Notes: generated from the letters alone by a model not told the origin. Positions 50,999-61,476 are shown, counted from the first letter of the stretch. The stretch is DNA of 64,000 nt from SPDF01 sp963812085 (GCA_963812085.1 CAWETL010000006.1:186001-250000); one strand, 5' to 3'. A program made the numbers and translations.

Positions 50999-52273
50999 CT
51001 ACCCGCCCGACGCTGGCTTCGCGTCGGGCGGTGCCACGACCGGAAATTCGTTCGTGATCTCGGCGACGGCCGCCGCGAGCCGTTCGCCGGTGGTCCGCCC
51101 CTGGTCTACGGCGTAGCCGACGAGGGCCCAGGTCAGGGGGAGTGTCACCAGGACCAGGAGCCCCGAAATCCAGAAGGGCACCCCGACCCCGGCGTGATCC
51201 ATCAGGAAGCCCGCCGCGATCGGAAAGGCCACCCGCGACACCCCACCGTAGGTGTGCTGGACCCCCATGTAGAGTCCGCGCTCGTTCGAGGGCACCACGC
51301 GCGTCAGCAGCCCGGTCACGCAGGGAAAGAGGAACGCCGTGCCGATGGGCATCAGGGTGAATCCCACGGCCAGCATTCCGTATCCGGTGGCCACGCCGGC
51401 GGCGGCGAGCCCGAGCGCCAGGAGGACCACGCCGAGCCGGGAGAGGCGTGCCTCGCCGAGCCAGTCGACCATGCGGCCCAGGACGAGCGAGCGGACCAGG
51501 ACGCCCATGCCGCCCAGGTACATCACGAAGTAGCCGATGTTGTGTTCGGTAACGCCGAACCGGCGGGAGAGGAGCAGCGGCGCCGTCTGGATGGTGCCGT
51601 AGAAGGCCCCGATAGCGATGGTGTAGATCCAGATGAGACGCGGCGCCGGCTCCCGCCACTTCGTGAGGACGCGCAGCACGGCGTCGCGGCTGGTGGTCGT
51701 GGTCGGGACCGCGAGGCTCTCCGTGTGGCGGAGCTCCCGGGACTCCCGCAGGAACCGCCAGGCGAACCCCGCCACCAGGAGGGCCAGCGCCGCAGCCGCG
51801 ATGCCGGGCGCATGCTTGCCGCCGTATTCATCCGTGACCGAGCCGAAGACTGGGCCGATCACGGCGGCCAGGCTGGTCACGACGGAGAGCCAGCCCAGGC
51901 TCTTGGTCCGCCGGTCGGGTGGCGAGGCGTCGGCCACGTAGGCCTGCACCACGCCGATGGTGCCGCCCGCGGCACCCTGGATCAACCGGGAGATGAGCAG
52001 GGCGACGAGCGACCCGGCGAAGGCGAAGAGCAGGTATGACACGCTCGTCAGGAGGAGCCCCGCCAGGATCGCCGGCCGGCGGCCATAGCGGTCGGAAAAC
52101 CGGCCCCAGCTCGGAGCCACCAGCAACTGGGCCACGGCAAACGCCGAAATGAGCACACCGACCATCGTGGCGGTGGCGCCGAAATCGGTGGCGTAGTAGG
52201 GCAGGAGCGGGATCACCATGGTGAGCCCGACCATGTCCACGAACGCGGTGACGAAGAGGACGAGAAGGGGCAT
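50999..52273 (-). CDS. MFS transporter, drug:H+ antiporter-1 type
   Basis: 424-residue inner-membrane transporter with 12 predicted helices. It has the MFS loop-2 motif GRFSDRYGRRPAILAGL and antiporter-like motif C area LIQGAAGGTIGVVQAYVADA. The N-terminus MPLLVLFVTAFVDMVGLTMV resembles TetA/DHA1 exporters. ATG 52273 overlaps the TGA of the upstream DUF2911 gene (TGATG); a GTG one codon earlier (52276) is an alternative. It converges on the DPP IV gene with a 9-nt gap. Substrate unknown; export of a drug or metabolite is inferred from the subfamily. Intact. Confidence 0.85.
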   Translation of the reverse strand: MPLLVLFVTAFVDMVGLTMVIPLLPYYATDFGATATMVGVLISAFAVAQLLVAPSWGRFSDRYGRRPAILAGLLLTSVSYLLFAFAGSLVALLISRLIQGAAGGTIGVVQAYVADASPPDRRTKSLGWLSVVTSLAAVIGPVFGSVTDEYGGKHAPGIAAAALALLVAGFAWRFLRESRELRHTESLAVPTTTTSRDAVLRVLTKWREPAPRLIWIYTIAIGAFYGTIQTAPLLLSRRFGVTEHNIGYFVMYLGGMGVLVRSLVLGRMVDWLGEARLSRLGVVLLALGLAAAGVATGYGMLAVGFTLMPIGTAFLFPCVTGLLTRVVPSNERGLYMGVQHTYGGVSRVAFPIAAGFLMDHAGVGVPFWISGLLVLVTLPLTWALVGYAVDQGRTTGERLAAAVAEITNEFPVVAPPDAKPASGG

Positions 52274-53157
52274 CACTCTCGCGTGGCAGTCGCGTCTGGA
52301 TGATCCTGATCGCTCCAGGCCTCATACTTCGTGGCGACCCCATCCTTCCTCGTGAACTCGAACGTCCACTCGTCCATCAAGTCGGTCAGCTTCCCGTTCT
52401 CCATGGTGCCGACCATGAACAAGTCGTCCGAGATCCTTACCAGGACGAACGTCTCGATTTCCGGCCAGGGCGCCGGCGCCCAATGCCCGATCAGCATGCC
52501 GTTCTCATACACCAGCCTGGTCTTCGAAGCCGAAGTGCTGTCCGGACCAGACGCCCAGCGGAACTGGTAGGTCCCCAGGTACGGTTTGGCGTCGGCCTCG
52601 GCGAGGGTCAGCTTGTGCTTCGGCTCCACCTCCACGTGGAACGCCACCTCTGTCGTGCCCCACTGGAGCACCATCGTTCCCTCGTCGCCGTGGACGTCCC
52701 GAAAGGTGAAGAGGAGCATCTCGGTGTACGGACCGACACCGGGCTTGACCGGGTACCGGATCTGGTCGGCGGTCGAGTCGGGATAGGGAAAGTGGTAGAG
52801 ATGGGGCCGAGGGTCGATCACCATGGTCCACTCCCCCGGCTGGACCACGAGCCAGAGCGAATACTTGCCGGGCGCCACCGGATGCCCATCGAGCTTGATC
52901 GGTCGGTTGATTTCGAGCGTGGTGGCGAAGTTGGCGCCGGGGGTCCACACCGCGCCCCAGGGCACAAACCCGCCGAAGATCGAGTCCCTGCCCCGGACCT
53001 GGGGCCGGGAATAATCGATGGTGATGACGGTGCCGTCGATCGTCTGCGAGGTCACGGCGCGTTCGCTGGCCCGCATCTGCGCCCCCAGGACCGAAGGCGC
53101 GAGCAACAGGAGGAGCATCTGGCAGGCGCCGAGGAGGCGCACTGTCACAGTGGTCAT
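52273..53157 (-). CDS. DUF2911 domain protein, exported
   Basis: 294 residues from ATG 53157 with CGGAGCC upstream; signal MTTVTVRLLGACQMLLLLLA, cleavage after VLGAQ. The DUF2911 core is visible: ITIDYSRPQVRGRDSIFGG, VPWGAVWTPGANFATTLEIN, PIKLDGHPVAPGKYSLWLV and EWTMVIDP. A C-terminal extension of about 120 residues resembles a lipocalin-like or DUF2911-associated beta domain. Function of DUF2911 is not established. Its stop overlaps the MFS start, so the pair is probably co-translated. It is divergent from kinase 9 over a 101-nt gap. Confidence 0.85.
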   Translation of the reverse strand: MTTVTVRLLGACQMLLLLLAPSVLGAQMRASERAVTSQTIDGTVITIDYSRPQVRGRDSIFGGFVPWGAVWTPGANFATTLEINRPIKLDGHPVAPGKYSLWLVVQPGEWTMVIDPRPHLYHFPYPDSTADQIRYPVKPGVGPYTEMLLFTFRDVHGDEGTMVLQWGTTEVAFHVEVEPKHKLTLAEADAKPYLGTYQFRWASGPDSTSASKTRLVYENGMLIGHWAPAPWPEIETFVLVRISDDLFMVGTMENGKLTDLMDEWTFEFTRKDGVATKYEAWSDQDHPDATATRE

Positions 53158-53252
53158 GATGGCTCCGATCGAGAATGGGTGAGGTGGCGTAGCCAAGTTA
53201 CCGTACCTGCCCGAGCCGGGCCAGCCGCCTAGCCGTCACGGCCGCCCGCTCC

Positions 53253-53258
53253 TATACT
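53253..53258 (+). promoter_or_regulatory. Possible -10 box before kinase 9
   Basis: TATACT hexamer, close to the sigma-70 -10 consensus, in the 101-nt gap between divergent DUF2911 and kinase 9. No good -35 is seen. If used, transcription would begin near 53265 and the TTG at 53286 would be the start codon of kinase 9. Confidence 0.25.
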
Positions 53259-55931
53259 ATGCGTCATCTTCCACCCCGGGGCCAATTGGCAGCACTCCCA
53301 GACCGTCTCGCCGCCGCCCTCGCCGACCGCTACCGAGTCGAACGGGAACTCGGGCAGGGTGGCATGGCTACCGTCTACCTGGCGCAGGACCTGAAGCACG
53401 ACCGCAAGGTGGCGGTCAAGGTGCTCCGGCCCGAATTGGCCGCCGTGATCGGCGCCGAGCGGTTCCTGAGCGAGATCAAGACCACCGCCAACCTGCAGCA
53501 CCCCCATATACTCCCGCTCTTCGACAGCGGGGAGGCCGACGGCTTCCTCTTCTACGTCATGCCGTTCGTGGAAGGCGAGTCGCTTCGCGACCGGCTGAAC
53601 CGCGAAAAGCAGCTCCCGATCGGCGACGCGGTGCGGATCGCCACCGAGGTGGCCAGCGCGCTCGACTACGCCCATCGTCACGGCGTGATCCACCGCGACA
53701 TCAAGCCCGAGAACATCCTGCTCCACGACGGCCGAGCGCTGGTGGCGGACTTCGGCATCGCGCTCGCCGCGAGCAAGGCCGGCGGCACCCGGATGACCGA
53801 GACTGGGATGTCCCTCGGCACCCCGCATTACATGAGCCCGGAACAGGCCATGGGGGAGCGGGAGATCACCGCGCGAAGCGACGTCTACGCGCTGGGCGCG
53901 ATGACGTACGAAATGCTGGTGGGCGATCCGCCGTTCCTCGGGGGCACCGCCCAGGCGGTCGTGGCCAAGGTGCTCACCGAGAAGCCCGCCCCGCCTTCGC
54001 AATCACGTGACACCGTGCCGGAGCAGATCGACGACGCGGTGCTGACGGCACTGGCCAAGCTGCCCGCGGACCGGTTTGCGACCGCGGCGGAATTCGCCGC
54101 TGCGCTGGCTGGACAGGGGGGCAGCGGGGCAGCAGGGCGGTCGGCACATCGTGCCCGGCCTCGCGGCCCCGCTGCCCTGCTGGCCCTCCTCGCCGCGACA
54201 GCGGCGATTGCTGCCCTGGGCTGGTGGCGCGCCGGGCACTCGACGGTTCCCGAGGTCATCCGTTTTCAGCTGTTACCCGCGCCCGGCACCCGGCTCGCCT
54301 TCCCCGCCGCCGGGATCGCCACCTACCTCGCCCTTTCGCCCGACGGCAGGCAGGCGGTGTACGCGGCGAGGCAGGGCGGCAGCGAGTGGGTGCTCTACAT
54401 CCGGCGCTTCGATGAGCTGACCCCGAGGGCCTTGCCAGGCACGGAGGGCGCGGCCTTCCCGGAGTTCTCGCCGGATGGCCGGTGGGTCGCGTTCGGCTCG
54501 CCCGACGGCACGCTGAAGAAGATCGCGGTGGATGGCACCAGCATCACCACCATCTGCCAGCTCGACGCCGGCGGGCTGTCGGGACTCACGTGGACTTCCG
54601 ACGAGGAAATCGTCCTCACGCGGGAGAATCTCGCCGCTCGCGGCCTCTGGCGCGTCCCGTCTGACGGCGGCCAGCCTGTCCAGTTTTCCTCGTTCGACAG
54701 CGCAAGCGGAGAGCGCCTGCAGCTGGCGCCGCGAGCGGCGGACCACGGTCGCCTCGTCTTCTACGGCAGCACGCGGGCCAGCACGCTGGACATCAAGATC
54801 GGCGTCGTCACCACGAAGGACGGAAGGCCGAAGGTGCTGGCCGCTCTTCGCGGCGCACGGGTCCTCGGTCTGGCGGATGGTTTCCTGATCTATGTCCGCG
54901 CCGACGGCGCCCTCATGGCGGCTCCCTTCGACCTCAAGAAGCTCGAAGCGGGGCCGCCGCTCCAGGTGTTCGACAGCATCGCGGCCCGGTACTGGCTGTC
55001 GCCCGCGGCGCTCTCCGCCAGCGGATCGCTGCTCTATCAGCGGGGCGGACTGGCGAGCCAGCTCGTGCGTGTCGACCTTCACGGCCTCGCGACTCCCCTC
55101 CTCGATGTCGCCCGGGTGTACATGCACCCCCGGCTCTCTCCCGACGGGCGGCGCATCGCCTTCGAGTCGCAGGAGGGCGCCGGCAACGAGATCTGGATCG
55201 CCGACATTGCGGCGCAGACGGCCGAGAAGCTCACGCGAGGGGGATTCAACGACCGGCCGGAGTGGACGCCCGACGGCCGTCGGGTGATGTATGTCGCCGC
55301 GCCAAGGCCGGCCAACTCGCTCTGGTGGCAGCCGGCCGACGGCAGCGGGAGCGCGGAGCTGGTGTACCAGGGACCGGATGCGATCCGGGAAGGCGTGTTC
55401 ACACCGGACGGCAAGACGGTCATCTTCCGGATGGATACGCCCGACAGCAATCGGGACATCTACGCGCTGCCGCTCGCGGGAGAGCGGCAATCGGTGCCGC
55501 TCCTCACCAGCATCGACGACGACAAGCAGCCGAGGGTCTCGCCGGACGGGAAGTGGCTCGCGTACGTGTCCAACCAGTCGGGCCGCGAGGAGGTGTATGT
55601 GCGCCCGCTCTCAGGCGGCGGGGCCCGAGTCGCCGTCTCCACCGGCGGCGGCGGTGAGCCGCTCTGGGCGCGGGACGGAAGTCATCTCTATTACCGGGCC
55701 GGCGGCTGGCTCCTGGCGGCCCGCGTCGTGACGGCTCCCGCCTTTGCCGTGCTTGGGCGCGACACGCTCTTCGATGCGCCGTACACGAGCGATCTCTTCC
55801 ACCCGAACTACGACGTCGCCCCGGACGGGAAGAGTTTCGTCATGATTCGTCCCGTCGAGCAGGATCGGCAGTTGATCATGGTCGTCAACTGGATCGAGGA
55901 ACTGCGGCAGCGGACGCGAGGGGACAAGTGA
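53259..55931 (+). CDS. Ser/Thr kinase 9 of array: kinase + PD40 propeller (intact)
   Basis: 890 residues from ATG 53259. An alternative TTG at 53286 aligns better with the other kinases ((M)AALPDRLAAALADRYRVERE) and leaves room for a promoter. Class B kinase: GQGGMATVY, VIHRDIKPENILLHDGRALV, GTPHYMSPEQAMGERE, but with YALGAMTYEMLVGDPPFLGG where the others have YALGCVLYEM. A short low-complexity linker (GQGGSGAAGRSAHRARPRG) precedes the TM (ALLALLAATAAIAALGWW). Propeller: LSPDGRQAVYAARQGGSEWV, LSPDGRRIAFESQEGAGNEI, VSPDGKWLAYVSNQSGREEV. Separated from the rest of the array by three unrelated genes. Converges with the glycosidase gene, 16-nt gap. Confidence 0.92.
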   Translation: MRHLPPRGQLAALPDRLAAALADRYRVERELGQGGMATVYLAQDLKHDRKVAVKVLRPELAAVIGAERFLSEIKTTANLQHPHILPLFDSGEADGFLFYVMPFVEGESLRDRLNREKQLPIGDAVRIATEVASALDYAHRHGVIHRDIKPENILLHDGRALVADFGIALAASKAGGTRMTETGMSLGTPHYMSPEQAMGEREITARSDVYALGAMTYEMLVGDPPFLGGTAQAVVAKVLTEKPAPPSQSRDTVPEQIDDAVLTALAKLPADRFATAAEFAAALAGQGGSGAAGRSAHRARPRGPAALLALLAATAAIAALGWWRAGHSTVPEVIRFQLLPAPGTRLAFPAAGIATYLALSPDGRQAVYAARQGGSEWVLYIRRFDELTPRALPGTEGAAFPEFSPDGRWVAFGSPDGTLKKIAVDGTSITTICQLDAGGLSGLTWTSDEEIVLTRENLAARGLWRVPSDGGQPVQFSSFDSASGERLQLAPRAADHGRLVFYGSTRASTLDIKIGVVTTKDGRPKVLAALRGARVLGLADGFLIYVRADGALMAAPFDLKKLEAGPPLQVFDSIAARYWLSPAALSASGSLLYQRGGLASQLVRVDLHGLATPLLDVARVYMHPRLSPDGRRIAFESQEGAGNEIWIADIAAQTAEKLTRGGFNDRPEWTPDGRRVMYVAAPRPANSLWWQPADGSGSAELVYQGPDAIREGVFTPDGKTVIFRMDTPDSNRDIYALPLAGERQSVPLLTSIDDDKQPRVSPDGKWLAYVSNQSGREEVYVRPLSGGGARVAVSTGGGGEPLWARDGSHLYYRAGGWLLAARVVTAPAFAVLGRDTLFDAPYTSDLFHPNYDVAPDGKSFVMIRPVEQDRQLIMVVNWIEELRQRTRGDK

Positions 55932-55947
55932 GCGCAGCCGCCCGTCG

Positions 55948-57365
55948 CTAGGTTCGATACCGCACGGTCCACTTCACGACGCCGCCCTGCGCACTTTCCA
56001 GCCGGACGATCCGCAGGCGCCCCGAGACCACCTGGCTGACCACGCGCGCCCCCGTCGCGTCGACGCGGTCGAACCGGGATCCTGCCGGCTCGTTCAGGTA
56101 GAGCACGTAGGGATTCCCCGCCACCAGGTCGCTCAGTCCGCTCAGCGCGTTGTCCTTCCAGGAGACGTCGCTCAGGTCGGGCCCGCCGCAGGTCACGTGG
56201 CGACTCGTGGCAAGGAGTTGGGGGTGTGCCATGCGCGGGCGCAGGCAGACGACCTGCACGCCGAAGCGCGGGTCGATGGGACCGGCTGCAGCGCGTCGGA
56301 TCATGCCGAAAAGCGCGAGGCGCTGGGTCCAGAACTCGAAGGCGAGGTAGTCGGTGGCGGGCGCCAAGCCGAGCAAAGCGAGGGGAATGGCGGCGGGATC
56401 GTCGCGGGTACGCGCCAGGACCGTCCATTGCTCGAAGGGCCGCGCGATGTCGAGCTGGTAAAGCGACACGACCTCCCGTTGGTCGGCGTCGAAGGGACGG
56501 GGTCCGGAACCGCTCAGCTGAGTCCCGGCCTGGTCCAGGAGCGACGACCGCGACGGGTCCACGTCGTACAGCTGCTCCGGCCGGGTGAAGAGCACGGGTG
56601 CGGTGCGCTTGGCCGCTTCCACGCGCTCGGTCCGGTACACCTCCGGCCGGTCGGTCAGCATCAAGACGGAGCCGGTGAGCGTCGTGAGGGTAGCCGCGCG
56701 ATAACCGTCGGGCTGGTGGATCTCGATGTGGTCGGGGTCGTTGCGCCAGACGACGTTGTTGAACGAGTTGTACTGGGCGAACGATCCGTAGCCGAAGCCG
56801 TCGTCGCCCACCCCGCACGCCGTCCGCCGAGGGCGATGAGCTCAGGGCCGGATGCCCCAGCAGGCCAGCAGGTACGCGTCGCGTACCGATCAGCGCCGCG
56901 CGCCCGGCTGACGACGCGTCGAAAGACACGTCCTGGCGGATTCGAGCCCCTTGCCGCGCGAAGTACTCGGCGTAGACTGTTGTAGCCCTGGTCGCGCAGG
57001 TGCCGGAGCGCGTCGAGCTTGAAATAGTCCCAGCCCATTGCCCGAAGGGCGCGGTAGACCGGGGTCACCACCGAGTCCATGGCGCCCGCCGAGCTCCCGT
57101 CCAGGATGTACCCCACCCAGTTCCCCCTGGCCGGCTTCCCGTCGGCGGTTCTCACGAACCACTGCGGGTGGGTCTCGGCCGCAAGGCGGTCCTGGAAGCT
57201 GACGTTGGTCCAGATCCCGGGCGCCAGCCCCCGCGCACCGATGTATCGCACGAGTCCGTCGAGCCCGCCGGGAAACTTGTCGTTGGTGTGGAGCCAGTGA
57301 TCCGGCATCCCGATGGGGAGCTGCTGGTAGCCGTCGTCGATTTGCAGGTAGGTGTAGCCAAAGGG
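55948..57365 (-). CDS. GH36-like alpha-galactosidase, 5'-truncated and frameshifted
   Basis: Glycoside hydrolase of the GH27/GH36 clan. The frame enters abruptly near 57365 at PFGYTYLQIDDGYQQLPIG and contains GLAPGIWTNVSFQ, the nucleophile region GWDYFKLDALRHL, then (after breaks between about 56800 and 57000) LLACWGIRPELIAL, VGDDGFGYGSFAQYNSFNNV and a C-terminal beta domain ending VVKWTVRYRT. No start codon, signal peptide or N-terminal domain: the DNA upstream of 57365 is instead antisense to a symporter gene. At least 150-200 N-terminal residues are missing. At least three frame breaks within the gene. Alpha-galactosidase activity is inferred from the family. Confidence 0.75.
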
Positions 57366-57372
57366 GCGGACG

Positions 57373-58643
57373 ATGGTGGTGGTGGCGCTCTTCTTCCTCC
57401 CCCGGTTCCTTCGGGCCGGCATCTTCACGATGCCGGAGTACCTGGAGTACCGCTACGATGCCGGCGCCCGGAGCATCATGGCGCTGTTCATGATGCTCGC
57501 CTACATCTTCGTGGCGCTGGCCACCGTGCTCTACAGCGGGGCGCTCGCGCTCGAGGCGGTCATCGGGCTCCCCCTGATCAGGGGGATCTGGATCATCGGC
57601 GCCCTCTCGGGCGCCTACGTGACGTACGGCGGACTGCGGGCAGTGGTCTGGACCGAGCTCATCCAGGGCACGGCGCTCCTCCTCGGCGCCCTGCTGGTCT
57701 TCGTGCTCTCGCTCCACGCGATCGGTGGCTGGGGCCAGTTCACTGCCCTCTCCGCCGGCAAGCTCCACACCGTCCTGCCGTGGAACGACCCCGAGATGCC
57801 CTGGCTCGCGGTGTTCTTCGGGGGCTCTGGATCCCGAACACCTTCTACTGGGGACTCAACCAGTTCATCACCCAGCGGACGCTGGCGGCACGGAGCCTCG
57901 CCGAGGGGCAGCGGGGGACACTCTTCGCGGCGGCCATCAAAATCACGATCCCGTTCCTCATCGTCATGCCCGGGATCATGGCCGTCCAGCTCTTTCCCGA
58001 GCTCATCAAGACCCCCGACGAAGCCTACCCGGTCCTGATCCGGGAGTTGGTGCCCGTCGGCCTGCTCGGCGTGATGCTCGCGGCGCTCTTCGGGGCGGTG
58101 CTCAGCACCTTCGAGTCCCTGCTCAACTCCGCGGCCACCATCTTCAGCCTCGATATCTATCAGCGCCACTGGAGGCCGAGGCCCAGCCGGCGGACCTCGT
58201 CCGAGTAGGGCGGTGGGCGACGCTGGTGCTCTTCCTGGTCGGGTGCCTGTGGGCCCCGATCGTGGGGCGGGCCGGCAGCGTCTTCCAGTACATCCAGATG
58301 TTCTGGGGGTTCTATCTCGCCGGGGATCGTGGCGGCATTCGTGGTGGGGATGATTTCGCCGAAGACGCCGCCGCTGGCGGCCAAGGGGGCCATGATCCTG
58401 GGCATCCCGATTTACGGCCTCCTGCTCTGGTTCCTGCCCGGCGTGGCCTTCCTGCACCACATGGCCATCACCTTCCTCCTGGTGGCCTCGTTCATGGGGG
58501 TGGTCACGGCCCTCCGGCCCCTCTCTGCGCCGGTCGTCCTGCCGGTCAAGGCGGGCCTCGACCTGGCGCCGGCCCGGTACGGCAAGCTCTTCGGCGGGCT
58601 GGTGATCGCCACGGTGGCGGCGCTCTACCTCTATTTCTGGTAG
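57373..58643 (+). CDS. Sodium:solute symporter (SSS/SLC5), 5'-truncated and frameshifted
   Basis: Inner-membrane Na+-coupled sugar or similar symporter. The first readable part, ALFFLPRFLRAGIFTMPEYL, matches the family region about 85-100 residues from the normal start, so the first two or three helices are missing. Continues with LSGAYVTYGGLRAVVWTELI, FYWGLNQFITQRTLAARSL (hallmark Gln-Arg segment) and LLGVMLAALFGAVLSTFESL. Frame breaks near 57830, 58195 and 58320. The last frame ends LVIATVAALYLYFW at 58643. It lies head-to-head with the equally truncated glycosidase, with only about 8 nt between them. A sugar substrate is suggested by that neighbour. Confidence 0.8.
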
Positions 58644-58717
58644 CGTCAAGTCCGGGGTGAGGCGGATGAGGGGCTCTTCGTTCGCCAAATACTTCGGCAC
58701 GCTGCATATTCACGTCC

Positions 58718-61406
58718 ATGACTGACCCGCTTCCCCGCCTGGTTGCCTCGCTTGCCGACCGCTACCGCATCGAGCGCGAGCTCGGCGCCGGCGGCATGGC
58801 CACCGTCTACCTCGCGCAGGACCTCAAGCACGACCGCAAGGTCGCGCTCAAGGTGCTGCGGCCGGAACTCGCCGCGGTGATCGGCGCCGAGCGGTTCCTG
58901 GCCGAGATCAAGACCACCGCCAACCTGCAGCACCCGCACATCCTGCCGCTCTTCGACTGCGGCGAGGCCGACGGCTTCCTGTTCTACGTGATGCCGTACG
59001 TCGAGGGCGAGATCGCTGCGCGACCGGCTCAACCGCGAGAAGCAGCTCCCGGTCGCCGATGCGGTCCGGATCGCGTGCGAGGTGGCATCGCGCTCGACTA
59101 CGCGCACCGGCACGGCGTGATCCACCGCGACATCAAGCCGGAGAACATCCTGCTGCACGACGGCCGCGCCCTCGTCGCCGACTTCGGCATCGCCCTCGCC
59201 GCCAGCAAGGCCGGCGGCACCCGGATGACCGAGACCGGCATGTCGCTCGGCACGCCGCACTACATGAGCCCCGAGCAGGCGATGGGCGAGCGGGAGATCA
59301 CCGCCCGGAGCGACGTCTACGCGCTCGGCTGCGTGCTCTACGAGATGCTGACCGGCGAACCGCCGTTCACCGGGGCCACGGCGCAGGCGATCGTCGCGCG
59401 GGTGCTGACCGAGAACCCGCGCCCGATGCTTCCCCAGCGGCACACCATCCCGCCGCACGTCGAGGCGGCGGTGCTGACCGCGCTCGAGAAGCTGCCGGCC
59501 GACCGCTTCGCGACCGCGGCGGAGTTCGCCGAGGCGCTCACCGACGCCAGCTACGCGCCGCGCGGCACAGTCGCCATGGCGGCGGCTGGCCCGACCTCCC
59601 TGTTCTGGAAGCGGCAATTCTCGGTGGCGGCCGTCGTGGCCGCCGCCGCCCTGATCTTTGCCGCCTGGGGCTGGATGCGCGCGCATGGCCTCGCGGACCA
59701 GCCGACCACGTGGCAGTACATCGCCCTGGGCGACAGCGTGGTGCCGAACCTCGCGGCGCCGGCGATGGCGCTCTCGCCGGACGGCTCGATCTTCGTCGTC
59801 AAGGACCGCCGGCAGAACGGCCTCCTCTGGGTCAAGCGGCGCGAGCGTCGCTCGAGCCCGCTTCCGATCCCGGGCACCGAGCGCGCCACCAACCCGGTGT
59901 TCTCTCCCGACGGCGAGTGGATCGTCTTCGTGGCCGACCAGCGGCTGCGAAAGGTGCGTGTCGACCGGCGCCATCGTCACGATCGCCGATTCGGCGCCGG
60001 CGCTCGGGCTTCGGCGGCGCGGCCTGGCTGGACGACGGCACCATCGTCTACGTGCCGCCGGACCTCAACCGGCTGCTCCGGGTCAGCGCCACCGGCGGGC
60101 CGGGCACGGTCGTCATGGGACAACGTCGGCCTCCAGGGAATCGGCTTTGGCTACCCGCACCCGCTCCCCGGGCGCACGCGGTGTCCTCTTCGAGGGCTGC
60201 ACCTCCGGCTGCGTCACGATGGGCCTGCGAGTGCTCGACCTCACGCACCGGCACAGCAGAAGCTGCTGGTCAACGAGGCGGCGGAGGGATGGTACCTGCC
60301 GACGGCCACCTGCTCTACGCCCGCGGGACGGCACGGCGCTCGTGGCGCCGTTCGACCTCGACCGGCTCGAGGTGACCGGCACTGGCGTCCCGGTGTTCGA
60401 GCGAGGTGCGTGGTCCTGAATGGCTTCGCCACAGCTCGTCTGGTCGCCGTCCGGGAGCGCTCGTCTACGCCTCGGGCGAGGCCCGAACAACGAGACGGCT
60501 GTCGTGCGCGTCGCCCGCAGCGGCGTCCCGGTGGCGATCGACTCGGGCTGGGTCGGGGCAGTTCACCTCGCTCGCGCTCTCCCCCGACGGCCGGCGGCTC
60601 GCCGTCGGCGCCGGCGCGGGCGCCGGCGACCTCAACATCTGGATCAAGCAGCTCGATCGCGGCCCGGTCACGCGGCTGTCCTTCGGCGGGCGGCGACCGG
60701 CGACCGGCCTGGTCGCCTGATGGACGGATGGTGGCCTTCGTCCGCGACACCGGCGGACCAGCAGCATCGTGACCGCGCGCTATGCCGACGGCAGTCGGCC
60801 GGACACCGCGCTGGCGCGGATCGACCGGCAGGTGCAGGAGGTGGAGTGGACGCGCGACGGCAAGTGGCTGGTGATCCGCACCGACAACGGCAGCGCGGGC
60901 GCCGGGGACCTCGTCGGCAAGCCGGAGCAGGGCGACACCACACCGGTGCCGCTGGTCGCCAGCCCCTTCACCGAGCTCAATCCCGCGGTGTCCGCCGGAC
61001 GGCCGGTGGCTGGCCTACACCTCGAACGAGTCGGGCAGCAACGAGGTGTACGTGCGGCCGTTTCCCAACACCAACGACGGCCGCTGGCAGGTGTCCACCG
61101 GCGGCGGGCCGGGCAGCCGCGGTGGTCGCGGGACGGGAAGGAGCTGTACTTCGTTGACCGGCAGCCGGCTCGATGGTCTCCGCACCGATCACCCCCGGCC
61201 CGACATTCTCGGTCGGCGCCCTCCGGCCCTTGTTCAATACGGCGGGCTTTGCACGTGGACGACTTCCACCCGGCGTTGACATCTCACCGGACGGACGTTC
61301 ATTCATTATCGCCGCGCCTCGCCAAATCACCGCCACCGCGCGACCGCCGCAGCTCGTCCGGGTGGACCACTGGTTCCGCGATCTCGAGGCCCGGCTGAAG
61401 CAGTAG
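58718..61406 (+). CDS. Ser/Thr kinase 10 of array: kinase + PD40 propeller with C-x3-C (heavily frameshifted)
   Basis: ATG 58718 (MTDPLPRLVASLADRYRIER). Class B kinase. An extra A near 59012 and a missing G near 59090 compensate each other, scrambling about 26 residues between VEGE and ALDYAHRHG in the frame as read. HRDIKPEN, ADFGIALAASKAGG and GTPHYMSPEQAMGERE are intact. TM: VAAVVAAAALIFAAWGWM. From about 59970 onward the frame changes at least eight more times, but propeller segments remain (AWLDDGTIVYVPPDLN, LALSPDGRRLAVGAGAGAGD, MYVRPFPNTNDGRWQVSTGG) and the end is DHWFRDLEARLKQ. The blade FEGCTSGCVTMG carries the C-x3-C pair (60198 and 60210). About 895 codons in all. Confidence 0.82.
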
Positions 61407-61476
61407 CCGAAGGCCACCGCCCGTCGAGTTTGCATCCTGACAACATCTTGATGCCCCTGCGCGTAGCTTGAGGACG

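Noticed and set aside
53259..53285. Extra nine N-terminal residues on kinase 9 as a distinct leader
   Set aside because: The TTG at 53286 aligns with the starts of the paralogs and the upstream ATG overlaps a possible -10 box, so the extension is probably not translated.
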